Shown here piece after piece: positions 36,756 through 45,312 of a stretch of 64,000 nucleotides of DNA. The stretch comes from Bacteroidetes bacterium GWB2_32_14 (lineage in GTDB: Bacteria; Bacteroidota; Bacteroidia; Bacteroidales; UBA12077): assembly GCA_001768235.1 (NCBI GenBank), contig MENK01000024.1:1-64000 (forward strand), in the 5' to 3' direction. Positions within the stretch are counted from its first letter, which is position 1, and each line of letters opens with the position of its first letter. Both the position numbers and the translations under genes were made by a program. Under the pieces are notes generated by a model, which did not search any database, was not told where the DNA came from, and saw only the letters and a list, made by a program, of their open reading frames with translations.

Positions 36756-38096
36756 TTATTCTTTCGTTATGGGTAAAGTAAATTTAAAATCACTTCCTTT
36801 TCCTGGTTCGCTCTCGACCCAAATTTTCCCGCCATGTTTTTCTACAAACTCTTTACAAAGCAATAAACCTAAGCCCGTTCCTTTTTCATTGGCTGTTCCC
36901 GTGGTTGTATATAGTTGCGATAATTCCCAAAGTTTTGATTGATTGTCTTTGTCAATCCCTGTTCCGTTGTCTGATACTGTTATTGTTATATCAGACGGGT
37001 TATTTTCAGTGTAAATGCTGATTTGCCCTTTTTCGTTTGAAAATTTAATCGCGTTTGAAATTAAATTTCGTAAAATCGTTTTAACCATATCTACATCAGC
37101 CATTAATACAGTTTTCTCGTGTTCAAAACAATTTATTGTTATTTCTTTTTTATTTGCCTGGTTTATCAGGCTATTGGTTACCACGGCACAAATTTCCCTG
37201 AAATCAACTTTTCGTGGCTTAAATGGTATTTTCCCGGATTGTGCCCTTGCCCACAGTAAGATATCTTCCAGTAATTCAAAAGTGTTTTGAGCGGTATTGT
37301 TAATTATATTTAATTGTTTTTCAATTTTTTCAATATCATATTTATGAATGTTGGTTAAAAGTAAGCTCAAAAACCCAAGTATTGTATTAAACGGGCTTTT
37401 TAAATCATGACTGAGAATAGTTATAAAACGGTCTTTGTCGGCATTAAGATGTATTAATTTTTTTTCGCTTTCTTTTACCAGGTTTCGCTCCCTGTTAAGT
37501 TTTATTTTCATTAAGGCAAGGCTGACCTGCTTTGCAACAGACTCGATAAAACGAATTTCACCCTGGGTCCACTTTCTTGGTTCTAAAACCTGGTTTAAGG
37601 CAAACAGGTATAAATTATTATCATCAAAATCGAAAGGATACCAGAGTAAACTTTTAATGTTCATGTATTCGTGCAATATTTTATCTGCCCCGTCGGTAAT
37701 AAAATTTTCATTAATATCAAAATAGTGGCTCTCGATATATTTTTGTGTTTTTTTAGCATGAATATATGAGGATTTGAATAAATCCAGCGAGTAGGTACCT
37801 TTGGTTGCAGAAATTCTGGAATCAGTTGTTTTTAACCATTCGCACAAAGCAACAACCTGGTTTTGTGCGTATGAAACATAATAGATTAAAGCCCTGTCCA
37901 ATTGTAAGGTTTCGCCTAAAACGCGATTAACATCTTCCAGTAAGTCTTCAGGATTTCCTTTTATAACAATTATTTCAGCAATTGAATTCAATGCTGATGT
38001 AAATAATTCCTGTTGTTTACGATAATTATCATTAGAGACTTTAAGCCCGATAATTTGCTTTTCTAATTCTTCATATGTCGGTTTTTTCTTTCTCAT
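36756..38096 (-). CDS. GAF-domain sensor histidine kinase
   Basis: A 446-residue cytoplasmic kinase with no membrane segment. A coiled coil (about 5-30) is followed by a GAF domain (about 35-195), then HisKA with H230 in [13 protein letters not shown]. HATPase has the N box [17 protein letters not shown] and GTGLGLLLC. No receiver domain is fused and no response regulator is adjacent. The GAF ligand cannot be predicted. The gene borders the small-cassette region at 38.2 kb. Confidence 0.92.
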   Translation of the reverse strand: MRKKKPTYEELEKQIIGLKVSNDNYRKQQELFTSALNSIAEIIVIKGNPEDLLEDVNRVLGETLQLDRALIYYVSYAQNQVVALCEWLKTTDSRISATKGTYSLDLFKSSYIHAKKTQKYIESHYFDINENFITDGADKILHEYMNIKSLLWYPFDFDDNNLYLFALNQVLEPRKWTQGEIRFIESVAKQVSLALMKIKLNRERNLVKESEKKLIHLNADKDRFITILSHDLKSPFNTILGFLSLLLTNIHKYDIEKIEKQLNIINNTAQNTFELLEDILLWARAQSGKIPFKPRKVDFREICAVVTNSLINQANKKEITINCFEHEKTVLMADVDMVKTILRNLISNAIKFSNEKGQISIYTENNPSDITITVSDNGTGIDKDNQSKLWELSQLYTTTGTANEKGTGLGLLLCKEFVEKHGGKIWVESEPGKGSDFKFTLPITKE

Positions 38097-38237
38097 ACGG
38101 TTACGTATTACTTGTGCGACAGTCTTCGAAATTTAGACGGGAATTTCCGCCCGGCTTTTTTATCAGTTGAAAAATAAATTTATGAATTTATAAATTTAAT
38201 AACCACTAAACTTCAGTTAAAATTTAAATCGCCCGAT

Positions 38238-38256
38238 GTTACGCATTGACAAAATT
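38238..38256 (-). repeat. Cassette-end repeat, lipoprotein unit (3' side)
   Basis: Plus-strand GTTACGCATTGACAAAATT lies next to the stop codon of the lipoprotein gene. It resembles the reverse complement of the unit's start at 38697-38718 (shared GTTA...ACAAAATT, with gaps), giving complementary ends. This is the weakest of the three repeat pairs. Confidence 0.4.
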
Positions 38257-38691
38257 CTACTTTTCTATAATATAAGTATCTCCTTTCTTTATTAATTCTT
38301 GTCCATTATGCTTTATGGTTTTCAAATTGAAACCGCCAAGGCATTGAATAGCAGGATCTATTTTATATGTAATTTCCAGAGTATCAGTATCAAAATGATT
38401 TAAATAGAGAAAGATTTCATGGTCTGGGTTAAAAGTATTTAATATTCTGGTAGCCATTGACAAAATACTTTCAGCACTTTCAATGTCAAAATACGATTTA
38501 GTTTCATAAGTGTCTTGAAACAAAAAAATTGTATCAGAATTGTAAAAACCGGTTTCAAGCAAATTATTGTCTAGATTATCAATAATTTTAATCTTCAGTT
38601 CGCAACTTATTTCGTCTTTTGAGTCATCAGTACAACTTGTAAAAGCTATCAGGAAAATAAATAGCCCAAATAAAAAATTTTTCAAAGTCAT
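38257..38691 (-). CDS. Putative lipoprotein (cassette-borne)
   Basis: A 144-residue protein with signal peptide and lipobox LIAFTSCTDD (Cys20), so probably membrane-anchored by lipid. The mature part has a beta-rich pattern with a conserved-looking QCLGGFNLKTIKHNGQEL end. I recognise no family. It lies within a unit whose two ends are complementary, like its neighbours, and it follows the same minus-strand orientation. Its small size and isolation fit integron cassette cargo. Confidence 0.65.
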   Translation of the reverse strand: MTLKNFLFGLFIFLIAFTSCTDDSKDEISCELKIKIIDNLDNNLLETGFYNSDTIFLFQDTYETKSYFDIESAESILSMATRILNTFNPDHEIFLYLNHFDTDTLEITYKIDPAIQCLGGFNLKTIKHNGQELIKKGDTYIIEK

Positions 38692-38696
38692 TTTTC

Positions 38697-38718
38697 GAAA
38701 TTTTGTTTATTATATAAC
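38697..38718 (-). repeat. Cassette-start repeat, lipoprotein unit
   Basis: Plus-strand GAAATTTTGTTTATTATATAAC just upstream of the gene start resembles the inverse of 38238-38256 at the unit's other end. The pairing is gapped, so support is moderate. Confidence 0.35.
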
Positions 38719-38873
38719 GATATTCGGTTATGTTTTGCGCTGGAATTATTTGCTGGCACTCATGAGATAGCTTCGCTTAATTTCGCTTAGCGTTTCTTTC
38801 AGCTGCTAACCAAGTTTAAAAATAGTAAAAATTGTCAAAAAAACACTGAATCCCGCTTTTTTTATGATGCAAT

Positions 38874-38889
38874 GTTGGCAATAGTTGTT
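38874..38889 (-). repeat. Cassette-end repeat, toxin-antitoxin unit (3' side)
   Basis: Plus-strand GTTGGCAATAGTTGTT, four bases beyond the toxin stop codon. Its reverse complement matches 39475-39490 at 15 of 16 positions, so the ends of the unit pair with each other. Confidence 0.55.
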
Positions 38890-38892
38890 CTT

Positions 38893-39192
38893 TTATTTGA
38901 TTTTCAAGTCATCAGGATTTTGGTTGCAATCCCAAACAGTATGAACAATAATGAATTCAGAAGCCACTTCATAAAAAAGAATATATTCATCAATAATCAG
39001 TCCGCGAACCGATTCTAAGTCAGTATTAATTCCAATTTCCGGCTGTTTTAGAAGTATTGATAATTCTTTTTTAAATTTCTTGTATAGTTTCTTTGAGTAG
39101 GTTGTACTTTTATTTCTTTCAGAGTAGTAATCGAGTATCTTAAAAAGTTTAATATTTGCTTTATGAGACCAAACTATCTTGCGCTTTGCCAT
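38893..39192 (-). CDS. RelE/ParE-superfamily toxin
   Basis: A 99-residue basic protein with the ParE/RelE fold pattern: KRKIVWSHKANIKLFKILDYY at the start, a central KKFKKELSILLKQPEIG, then RGLIIDEYILFYEV and VHTVWDCNQNPDDL. ParE-type toxins inhibit gyrase and RelE-type ones cleave mRNA; which applies here is not clear. Its start overlaps the antitoxin gene by 19 bases. The pair sits in a unit with complementary ends, as expected for an integron cassette. Confidence 0.9.
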   Translation of the reverse strand: MAKRKIVWSHKANIKLFKILDYYSERNKSTTYSKKLYKKFKKELSILLKQPEIGINTDLESVRGLIIDEYILFYEVASEFIIVHTVWDCNQNPDDLKIK

Positions 39193-39419
39193 TTTTTAAA
39201 TTCTTTGTCAAGTTCAGCTTGTTCAATAAAAAGTCCTTGTTCAATTTCTTTTTTTGATTCAATAATTTCAACTTGTTGATCGGGTGTCAAAGAAATAATT
39301 TGGGATTGTGTCTTAGAGTCAAGTATAGTTTTTAGTGCTTTCAGAAATGATTCATCGTTAATTTCTGCAATTCTATGTATCAATAATTTCTTTAATTCAA
39401 TCGATGTCATAACTTTCAA
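39174..39419 (-). CDS. Antitoxin partner of the ParE/RelE toxin
   Basis: An 81-residue acidic protein (MTSIELKKLLIHRIAEINDESF...) of the type commonly encoded before ParE/RelE toxins in Bacteroidota. The C-terminal part (EIEQGLFIEQAELDKEFKKW) is the region expected to wrap the toxin. The two genes overlap and are co-transcribed. It lacks an obvious N-terminal DNA-binding fold of a named type. MKVMTS gives a second possible start at the third residue after M1. Confidence 0.85.
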   Translation of the reverse strand: MKVMTSIELKKLLIHRIAEINDESFLKALKTILDSKTQSQIISLTPDQQVEIIESKKEIEQGLFIEQAELDKEFKKWQSAR

Positions 39420-39474
39420 AATTTATCAAAGATACAAATATTTTAATAAAAATGTATCTGCTTATAGCGATTTC

Positions 39475-39490
39475 AACAATTATTGCCAAC
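39475..39490 (-). repeat. Cassette-start repeat, toxin-antitoxin unit
   Basis: Plus-strand AACAATTATTGCCAAC, the inverse of 38874-38889 (15 of 16 bases). It overlaps the end of the attC-like body after trpF (39488-39586). Confidence 0.55.
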
Positions 39491-39586
39491 GGTTCGTACT
39501 TACGTTTTGAGCGATCACCCGTTACCGAAAAAAGACAACTGAAATTATAAAAAAACTACCAGCCCTTGCATGGAATAAGAACCGTT
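39488..39586 (-). repeat. attC-like recombination site between trpF and the toxin-antitoxin unit
   Basis: AACGGTTC (39488-39495) pairs with GAACCGTT (39579-39586) across 99 bases. Partial further pairing is interrupted by a single extra base, as in attC L boxes. The GTT at the boundary is preceded by CC. Length and form fit integron attC sites, although the outer box is GTTGGC rather than the strict GTTRRRY. Confidence 0.5.
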
Positions 39587-39596
39587 ATTGTGTGCC
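39582..39596 (-). repeat. Cassette-end repeat, trpF unit (3' side)
   Basis: Plus-strand CCGTTATTGTGTGCC, just beyond the trpF stop. Its counterpart at 40286-40297 (reverse complement CCGTTGTATGCC) matches except for a three-base insertion and one substitution. Confidence 0.5.
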
Positions 39597-39600
39597 GTAT

Positions 39601-40251
39601 TTAATTCCATACATTTTTAAAAAACCGTTCCAGCTTTTCTGGGTCAAGTTTATTATTTGTTCTGACTCCACTGCACAAATCAAGTCCGAAAGGTTGTACT
39701 TGGTCTATAGCCTGTCTTACATTTTCCGGGGTAAGTCCGCCTGCAAGAAATACGGGAACTTTTGATTGTTCCACTATTTTTCTGCTTAATTTCCAATTAT
39801 GAACCCGGCCTGTTCCGCCTAGTTCTTTTATTTTTAAATTTGGGTTTCCACTGTCCAGAAGCAATGCGTCAACAAGATGTGAAATTTTCACTGCTTCATC
39901 TACTGTTTTTTCATCAATTACATGTATAACCTGAACTATTTTTATAGCAGGGAGTTCATTCTTAATAAGTACATAAGAGCTTTCATTAATCTTATCAACA
40001 ATTTGAATTGTACTTGTAAGTGTTCTTTTATGGTGCTGAATAATTTCATTTGCAGAAGTTTCACTTGTCAACATAAATGTAGAAACTGATGGAGGAACTA
40101 TTCTGGCAATCTTCATTATCAGTTCATCCCCGATAACTCCTGGTCCGCTTGGCATATTCCCAACAAGTCCTAATGCAGAAGCTCCATAATTAATTGCAAG
40201 ATTTGCTTCTTCTACTGAACTAATACAACAAATTTTTACTCTTGGTATCAT
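39601..40251 (-). CDS. trpF: Phosphoribosylanthranilate isomerase-like protein (TrpF)
   Basis: A 216-residue TIM-barrel enzyme of the TrpF family, catalysing the Amadori step of tryptophan synthesis. The catalytic cysteine region reads RVKICCISS, where housekeeping TrpF usually has KICG(I/L)T; the following Cys replaces Gly. The catalytic aspartate region is ALLLDSG. The phosphate motifs GGTGRVHNW and FLAGGLTPENV are intact. No other trp gene is nearby. It sits in a unit with complementary ends between the toxin-antitoxin cassette and a transposase remnant, so it is likely cassette cargo, and its substrate may differ. Confidence 0.85.
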   Translation of the reverse strand: MIPRVKICCISSVEEANLAINYGASALGLVGNMPSGPGVIGDELIMKIARIVPPSVSTFMLTSETSANEIIQHHKRTLTSTIQIVDKINESSYVLIKNELPAIKIVQVIHVIDEKTVDEAVKISHLVDALLLDSGNPNLKIKELGGTGRVHNWKLSRKIVEQSKVPVFLAGGLTPENVRQAIDQVQPFGLDLCSGVRTNNKLDPEKLERFFKNVWN

Positions 40252-40285
40252 TTTATTTATAAACTTTAAAAGTCAAAAAAAATAT

Positions 40286-40297
40286 GGCATACAACGG
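40286..40297 (-). repeat. Cassette-start repeat, trpF unit
   Basis: Plus-strand GGCATACAACGG (minus CCGTTGTATGCC), inverse of the repeat at 39582-39596. It lies about 35 bases upstream of the trpF start. Confidence 0.5.
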
Positions 40298-40318
40298 CAG
40301 TTTGTCTAAAAACTGTTT

Positions 40319-40620
40319 TTATTTTAATTTATGATATAATTGAATGCAAAGAGCTACGAGGTATTTACGGAATAGTTCTTTACCCAGAATATTAAATATT
40401 CTGTGGATGTTATGTAAATATCAACCCCCATTTCAGAATCAGCTCTATCTTTTCCCTTTTTAGTCAGAACATAAGAAAATACCCATTGGCGTTGTTCCAC
40501 GATAGCCTGCTGGTTTCTGTATATATCTTTGTATTTATCAAAGTTTTCCTTATTTTTTCAACATATTCGGCGTATTGGCACCGTTGAATGATTCTTCCGT
40601 TCTTTGTAGATTTTGTGCAG
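40319..40620 (-). pseudogene. Frameshifted C-terminal remnant of an IS1182-type transposase
   Basis: Three reading frames on the minus strand join into a transposase tail. The first reads KNGRIIQRCQYAEYVEKIRK, the second FDKYKDIYRNQQAIVEQRQW then FSYVLTKKGKDRADSEMG, and the third HNIHRIFNILGKELFRKYL, ending at a stop at 40319-40321. These match the end of IS1182-family DDE transposases. The usual HPFGT(I/L)K between IVE and RQW is deleted, and two frameshifts break it. The N-terminal and catalytic parts are gone. It abuts the rhuM stop. Confidence 0.8.
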
Positions 40621-40627
40621 AGATATT

Positions 40628-41623
40628 TTAAGGGGCATTATTTTTCCTTTTTTTGGTTTTAGCTTCTAATACTTTCAAACTTTCCAAATAATTTTTTTCT
40701 GCTTCGCTCAATGTTTTTTGCTGATACTTCTTATATTCTGTGGTAGCTTTTTCAATGGCAATTTCATGACTGATAGAGCCTACTCCCTGCAACAGTTTTT
40801 CACCACTCATTGTTAGGATTTTATCTAAATGTTCAGCCCAATCTTTCATTGTCATAGTCTGCTCTCTTTCGGCTTGACGTTCAGCAAAATCCAAATACCC
40901 TGATATTATTTGTCCAAGCGAGCGAAGTTCCTTTTCGTCCAAATAATTTTTTGCTACAACAACATCTTTCAGGTATGGACGATTTCCTGGGAAAGTCATC
41001 AAGCCCATAAATTCTTTTTCGGCATCGGCACGGGTGTAAATTACTTCGGCTGCTGTTTGTCCGTGTACTGCATAATGAATTTTGTTTTGTACCTTTTTAA
41101 AAAATGTAATGGAAACTTCTGCTTTGGGGTCGTAATCAATACTGGTTGCGTAAATATCAAGTACCTGACGATAAAATACTTTTTCGGACGCACGAATATC
41201 TCGAATACGCTGCAATAATTCTTTCCAATAGCCACCACCACCCAAATTTTTGAGGCGTTCATCGTCCATGGTAAAACCTTTACGGATATATTCGCTAAGT
41301 CGTTTGGTTGCCCAAATACGAAATTGGGTACCACGTTGCGATTTTACCCTATACCCAACAGAAATAATAACATTCAGGTTGTAAAATTTTACTGGTTTAT
41401 CGGAATTTGCAATGTGCAAAAATTGCACATTGCTTTTTTCGTCCAATTCGCCTTCCGAAAATATATTGGCAATATGCTTAACTATTACAGTCCTGTCTCT
41501 TTCAAACAATGTAGCCATTTGGTCTTGTGTTAGCCACACTGTTTCATCTTCAAAACGAACATCAACAGATATTTTTTCGTCTTCGGTTTTGAATAAAATA
41601 AAATCTGAATGTTTTTTAACCAT
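40628..41623 (-). CDS. rhuM: RhuM-family protein
   Basis: About 331 residues from MVKKHSDFILFK, the start that lies one base after the dndE-ATPase stop; a longer frame to 41734 would overlap that gene. The RhuM family pattern is clear (VWLTQDQMATLFERDRTVIVKHI, NVIISVGYRVKSQRGTQFRIWA). A C-terminal lysine-rich tail follows a central region (RIRDIRASEKVFYRQVLDIY). RhuM-type proteins accompany restriction-modification and defence loci, and the molecular role is not established. Here it closes the dnd-like operon and may be an accessory. Confidence 0.85.
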   Translation of the reverse strand: MVKKHSDFILFKTEDEKISVDVRFEDETVWLTQDQMATLFERDRTVIVKHIANIFSEGELDEKSNVQFLHIANSDKPVKFYNLNVIISVGYRVKSQRGTQFRIWATKRLSEYIRKGFTMDDERLKNLGGGGYWKELLQRIRDIRASEKVFYRQVLDIYATSIDYDPKAEVSITFFKKVQNKIHYAVHGQTAAEVIYTRADAEKEFMGLMTFPGNRPYLKDVVVAKNYLDEKELRSLGQIISGYLDFAERQAEREQTMTMKDWAEHLDKILTMSGEKLLQGVGSISHEIAIEKATTEYKKYQQKTLSEAEKNYLESLKVLEAKTKKRKNNAP

Positions 41624-41624
41624 A

Positions 41625-43205
41625 TTATTTTTTTCTTTCCCAATGTTGTTTAACCTTAAATAATTTAGCAACTTCAAATTCTTTAATGTTTGAAATTGCT
41701 TGACCTTTTTTGATGTTTTCCATGCTTCGGGCAATTGTTTTACTTGTATTACCTGATAAGCCTAAGAACTTTTCCATTACCTTAATATTCCGGTCCTTAA
41801 TGTCAAGTAAAAAAGCTATTTCACACATGGTTGAAAAATCAAAATCGGGTTGATTATATTCTTCAATCCCTTGTGAAAGTAGCACCACTGAAACACCCTT
41901 TGAGCGAATTTCACGTAACATTTTTTCAAGAATACTTTGATATTTTTTTTCTTTAAAAATTACGTGAGCTTCATCAATTAATATCACATATCGCATTGCT
42001 TTTATGTTATCTTCAACAGGACTATTGTCCATGTTCATAAAAGTATTGTAGATGTAATTGATAATTAAAAACAAAGAGGTAAAACGAACAGAGTTTGATA
42101 AGTCACCCGATAATGACAAATAGAGGTTTTTGGCAAAGAAATTTGATTGATTTTTCGGGTCGTCAATAAATATTTTATAACGACTTAATTCATCCATAAT
42201 TTCAGTCAAAGTATCTTTTTTGTCTCCAACAATACTTTGCAAATGTTCATTTATTTGGCTGATTGATGGATAAGTACCGCCTTTTTGTTCAATAAATGCT
42301 TCTAAAGCCGCTTCACGAAGTTTACCCTTTTGTTTAATTCCAAGATTTGAATATTTACATACAATATCAACAAATTTATCAATCCCCATATTTTTATTAA
42401 CCTCATTCACATTATCAATAAATGTTAGCGGATTTACAGGGAATGGATTTTGTGGAACATCAATAAAGTCCGTTTTAGTATCTGTAAAAAAGTTTTCTAA
42501 TTCTTTTACATCATCTTGTTTTAAACCTTTAAAATCGAGGTAAATATAATTTACATGTCCATTTGATTGCTCAAAAATTTGAGTTAGAAATTCTAATGCA
42601 AATTGAGTTTTTCCAGTTCCAGAATTACCTGCAACTGCTATATGGCAATTATTGTAAATACCTGTATTGTTTAAACTTAAACATATTGGTTCATCGTTAT
42701 CAATGCGCTTACCAACTTCTATTTTAATAGGATTAGAATAGAAAGATTTGTCAATATGTTGCTGATTGTTTTTTACAGGGTCAAGTGAAACATTAAGGTC
42801 GGTTAATGACAATGCCCCTTTTTCAATATGTTCTGCAAGAAAATCAAAAAAAGTATAATTGTAATTGTCTTGAAAAATTCCCTCTAACAATTCCAAACCA
42901 TGGTCTATATGTAATTTTATGTATTTAGGAATGTTTTCATTTGTTTTATAAATTCCGTAATGCTGACAAATCAATGCTACATAAAAATCTCTAAATTTTG
43001 CATCAAAAAGAATATGGTCTTTATATTCTTTCCCTTTAGAATCGTAAACATTACCATCATTGGACGAATATTTTTTTCCTGTTTGTAAAGAATAACCTAA
43101 AGCAATACGTGCAATTACATTTTCTTTGGTGCCATTTGGAAGTTTTGACGTTAATTTTCTTACAACTTCCTGATTTTTTTCCGAAGTTTTTATATTAATC
43201 TGCAT
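41625..43205 (-). CDS. DndE domain fused to a HerA/FtsK-like ATPase
   Basis: A 526-residue two-domain protein. Residues 1 to about 115 resemble DndE, the small nicked-DNA-binding protein of the phosphorothioation complex (VRKLTSKLPNGTKENVIARI, LGYSLQTGKKY, IKLHIDHGLELLE). From about residue 165 follows a P-loop ATPase: Walker A AGNSGTGKT (192-200), Walker B YVILIDEAH (406-414) and VVLLSQGIEEY as a sensor. This resembles HerA/FtsK-type translocases (DUF87/DUF853). Canonical DndE is only 110-130 residues, so the fusion is the notable feature. It overlaps dndD by 11 bases. Confidence 0.85.
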   Translation of the reverse strand: MQINIKTSEKNQEVVRKLTSKLPNGTKENVIARIALGYSLQTGKKYSSNDGNVYDSKGKEYKDHILFDAKFRDFYVALICQHYGIYKTNENIPKYIKLHIDHGLELLEGIFQDNYNYTFFDFLAEHIEKGALSLTDLNVSLDPVKNNQQHIDKSFYSNPIKIEVGKRIDNDEPICLSLNNTGIYNNCHIAVAGNSGTGKTQFALEFLTQIFEQSNGHVNYIYLDFKGLKQDDVKELENFFTDTKTDFIDVPQNPFPVNPLTFIDNVNEVNKNMGIDKFVDIVCKYSNLGIKQKGKLREAALEAFIEQKGGTYPSISQINEHLQSIVGDKKDTLTEIMDELSRYKIFIDDPKNQSNFFAKNLYLSLSGDLSNSVRFTSLFLIINYIYNTFMNMDNSPVEDNIKAMRYVILIDEAHVIFKEKKYQSILEKMLREIRSKGVSVVLLSQGIEEYNQPDFDFSTMCEIAFLLDIKDRNIKVMEKFLGLSGNTSKTIARSMENIKKGQAISNIKEFEVAKLFKVKQHWERKK

Positions 43206-45312
43206 TGTACAATTCTTTATAAGTTTCTAGAAATTCATTGGGCTGACACTCTTTAAACACTGATTTTTCGTTTGAAATATTATCAATCAAGAATGTTTTA
43301 CAAACTTTTGTATGAAGTTGTTTATACTCTTTTTCTGTCAATTCCTTATTTATAAGTGGGAATATAACGACTTGTTTTGAAACATTCGGATAAAAATGTT
43401 TGATAATGTTTTCAGCATGTTGCTCATCAAATTTCTGCATTGGACTGTCAATGAAAACAGGGAATTCAATATCTGATTCATCTACCAACGCATTTAATAA
43501 GGCAGAAGCATACATTTGTCTTTCTCCCATTGAAAGAGAGCCTTTATCAATTTGCTTATTGCTTTTGTTGTATAGTGAAATATCAATATCTTCACCTGTA
43601 TGGCTAATATCCACTTCTACTTTAGTGATAAAATCTTTTTTGTGCATTAAAGTATTTAATCCTTTAAGCATTTTTTCCTCTAAAGACTGTTTTTTCAATT
43701 CCTTGAACTTAGCAATGAATGTTTGAAGCTTGTTAATAATGAGCTTTGTTTTTCTTTCCTTTTCAGAGTATTCAGTTGATTCATCAATTTTTTTTCTTAA
43801 AATTTCTTGTTTTTGTTTAAGAATCTTGGTTTGATTGTTAAGTTCACCAATCTTTTGACTTATTGTTTCAATCTCGTTACCTATTGATAAAATTCGTTTA
43901 TCTAAAGTTTCCTTTTTCCTTCTTAATTCTGCAATGTATTCATCTTCGGCACTTTTTTCAGCATCTCTAATTTTTCTGCTAATTGAATCCAACTGATTTT
44001 TCAAATACGAATATTCAGTATTTAATCTTGCAAAAGTTTCTTTAAAACTATGCTTGATTGTATTTACAAGTTGATTCAACTCATTCGTTTCAGAATTTGA
44101 AAAATCATGTAATGCCTGAAAATTTTCTGGAACATCTGGCACGTCAGAAAAGAAATGTTTTTTAATCAAACGAACTATTTGATTTTCATAGAAATCTCGA
44201 ACATTTGTATCAAAATACAATTTTTCATTAATTCTATGTTGTTCGATTTCTTGTTTTATCTGATTTATTTTTGAATTTACATCTTCTTGTTTATAGGTCT
44301 GTTCAATTAAATTCCTTTCATTAGTAACCTGCTCTGAGATATTCATCAATGTTTCACCTGCCAATGCAAAAGGAATAATATCAAAATAATCCTTTAAACT
44401 TTCTTGTACATCAGATTTTTTCTGTTCAAGTTTTGATTGTTCTTCTTTTAGTAAATTTAGTTCATCGAGGGTCATTTTATCTCCCTCCTTTATTAATCTT
44501 CGTTGAATGTCTTCTGCTTCCTTCTCTTTTTGATTTTTTTCGTGCTTTAAGTCATCTATATTTTCAACGAGTTTTTCAATTTCAATCTTGTTATTTTCAA
44601 TATCTGTATGAAGTTGATTCAATTCCTCCTTTTCTTCTGGTTTTGCAGAACGACGACGATATTCATCCTGTTTTTCCTCAAGGTTTGCTTTTAAATCCTC
44701 ATATTTTTGAATTCCTAAAACTTCAGAATACGCCTTACTTAACTGGCGACGCTGATTATTGGAATTAATTTCAGCAAGTGAAACTATTTTCTCGGCGTCA
44801 AAAAAGAAGAATTTTGCAATTTCAATCGGTAAGATAAAATCACGAATAAATATTTCTTCTCCTTTCTGATTCTCCTTTGTTAAATCTTCAATAAGTTGAT
44901 TTTGATAACCATCAATTAACACTTCAACCCTGTCAGATGTATTGGAAATTATATTATAGCTACGCTTTATTGTAACCTCATTGCATGTTACATCAGGGAT
45001 TTTAACGCCTGAGAAAGTAACGGATACAGAAAACTCAGATTCTCCATCTTCGAATGCTTTCCTGTTTAAACTATTGGAAATATATTTTGTATAATTGCCC
45101 TTATCTCTAATTTCTTTTTCATACAATTCATCAACTTTCTCCATTTGTTTACCATAGAGGCACCAAACGAGTGACATTAAGAAGGTGGTTTTACCAAAAC
45201 CATTTTTACCACTTATTACAATAATATTTTTATCGCCATCAGGCATTAAAGAAATTTTATTAATGCCTTTATATATCCTGAAATTATTCAGTTCTATCTC
45301 TTTAATGTACAT
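43195..45312 (-). CDS. dndD: DNA sulfur-modification protein DndD, SMC/Rad50-like ATPase
   Basis: A 705-residue SMC-like ATPase. Walker A is SGKNGFGKTT (34-43). Two long coiled coils (about 180-330 and 430-570) are separated by a central hinge. The ABC signature is LSMGERQ (about 593-599), and Walker B is VFIDSP (619-624) with Asp622 followed by Ser, so the usual catalytic Glu is not at the next position. DndD is needed to introduce sulfur into the DNA backbone with DndC and DndE. It overlaps dndC and the dndE fusion gene by 11 bases each, so the three are translationally coupled. Confidence 0.88.
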   Translation of the reverse strand: MYIKEIELNNFRIYKGINKISLMPDGDKNIIVISGKNGFGKTTFLMSLVWCLYGKQMEKVDELYEKEIRDKGNYTKYISNSLNRKAFEDGESEFSVSVTFSGVKIPDVTCNEVTIKRSYNIISNTSDRVEVLIDGYQNQLIEDLTKENQKGEEIFIRDFILPIEIAKFFFFDAEKIVSLAEINSNNQRRQLSKAYSEVLGIQKYEDLKANLEEKQDEYRRRSAKPEEKEELNQLHTDIENNKIEIEKLVENIDDLKHEKNQKEKEAEDIQRRLIKEGDKMTLDELNLLKEEQSKLEQKKSDVQESLKDYFDIIPFALAGETLMNISEQVTNERNLIEQTYKQEDVNSKINQIKQEIEQHRINEKLYFDTNVRDFYENQIVRLIKKHFFSDVPDVPENFQALHDFSNSETNELNQLVNTIKHSFKETFARLNTEYSYLKNQLDSISRKIRDAEKSAEDEYIAELRRKKETLDKRILSIGNEIETISQKIGELNNQTKILKQKQEILRKKIDESTEYSEKERKTKLIINKLQTFIAKFKELKKQSLEEKMLKGLNTLMHKKDFITKVEVDISHTGEDIDISLYNKSNKQIDKGSLSMGERQMYASALLNALVDESDIEFPVFIDSPMQKFDEQHAENIIKHFYPNVSKQVVIFPLINKELTEKEYKQLHTKVCKTFLIDNISNEKSVFKECQPNEFLETYKELYNAD

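Larger units (their letters stand above)
40252..40627. other. Gap holding a cassette boundary and an IS remnant
   Basis: 376 bases upstream of trpF. It holds the cassette-start repeat at 40286-40297, a small CAGTTT/AAACTG inverted repeat (about 40299-40316) and a decayed transposase tail (40319-40620). No intact gene. Confidence 0.6.

Noticed and set aside
38893-39419. Mobile IS ends flanking the toxin-antitoxin pair
   Set aside because: The 16-base inverted repeats look like terminal repeats, but no transposase lies between them, and the adjacent trpF unit shows the same arrangement, which fits recombination cassettes better.
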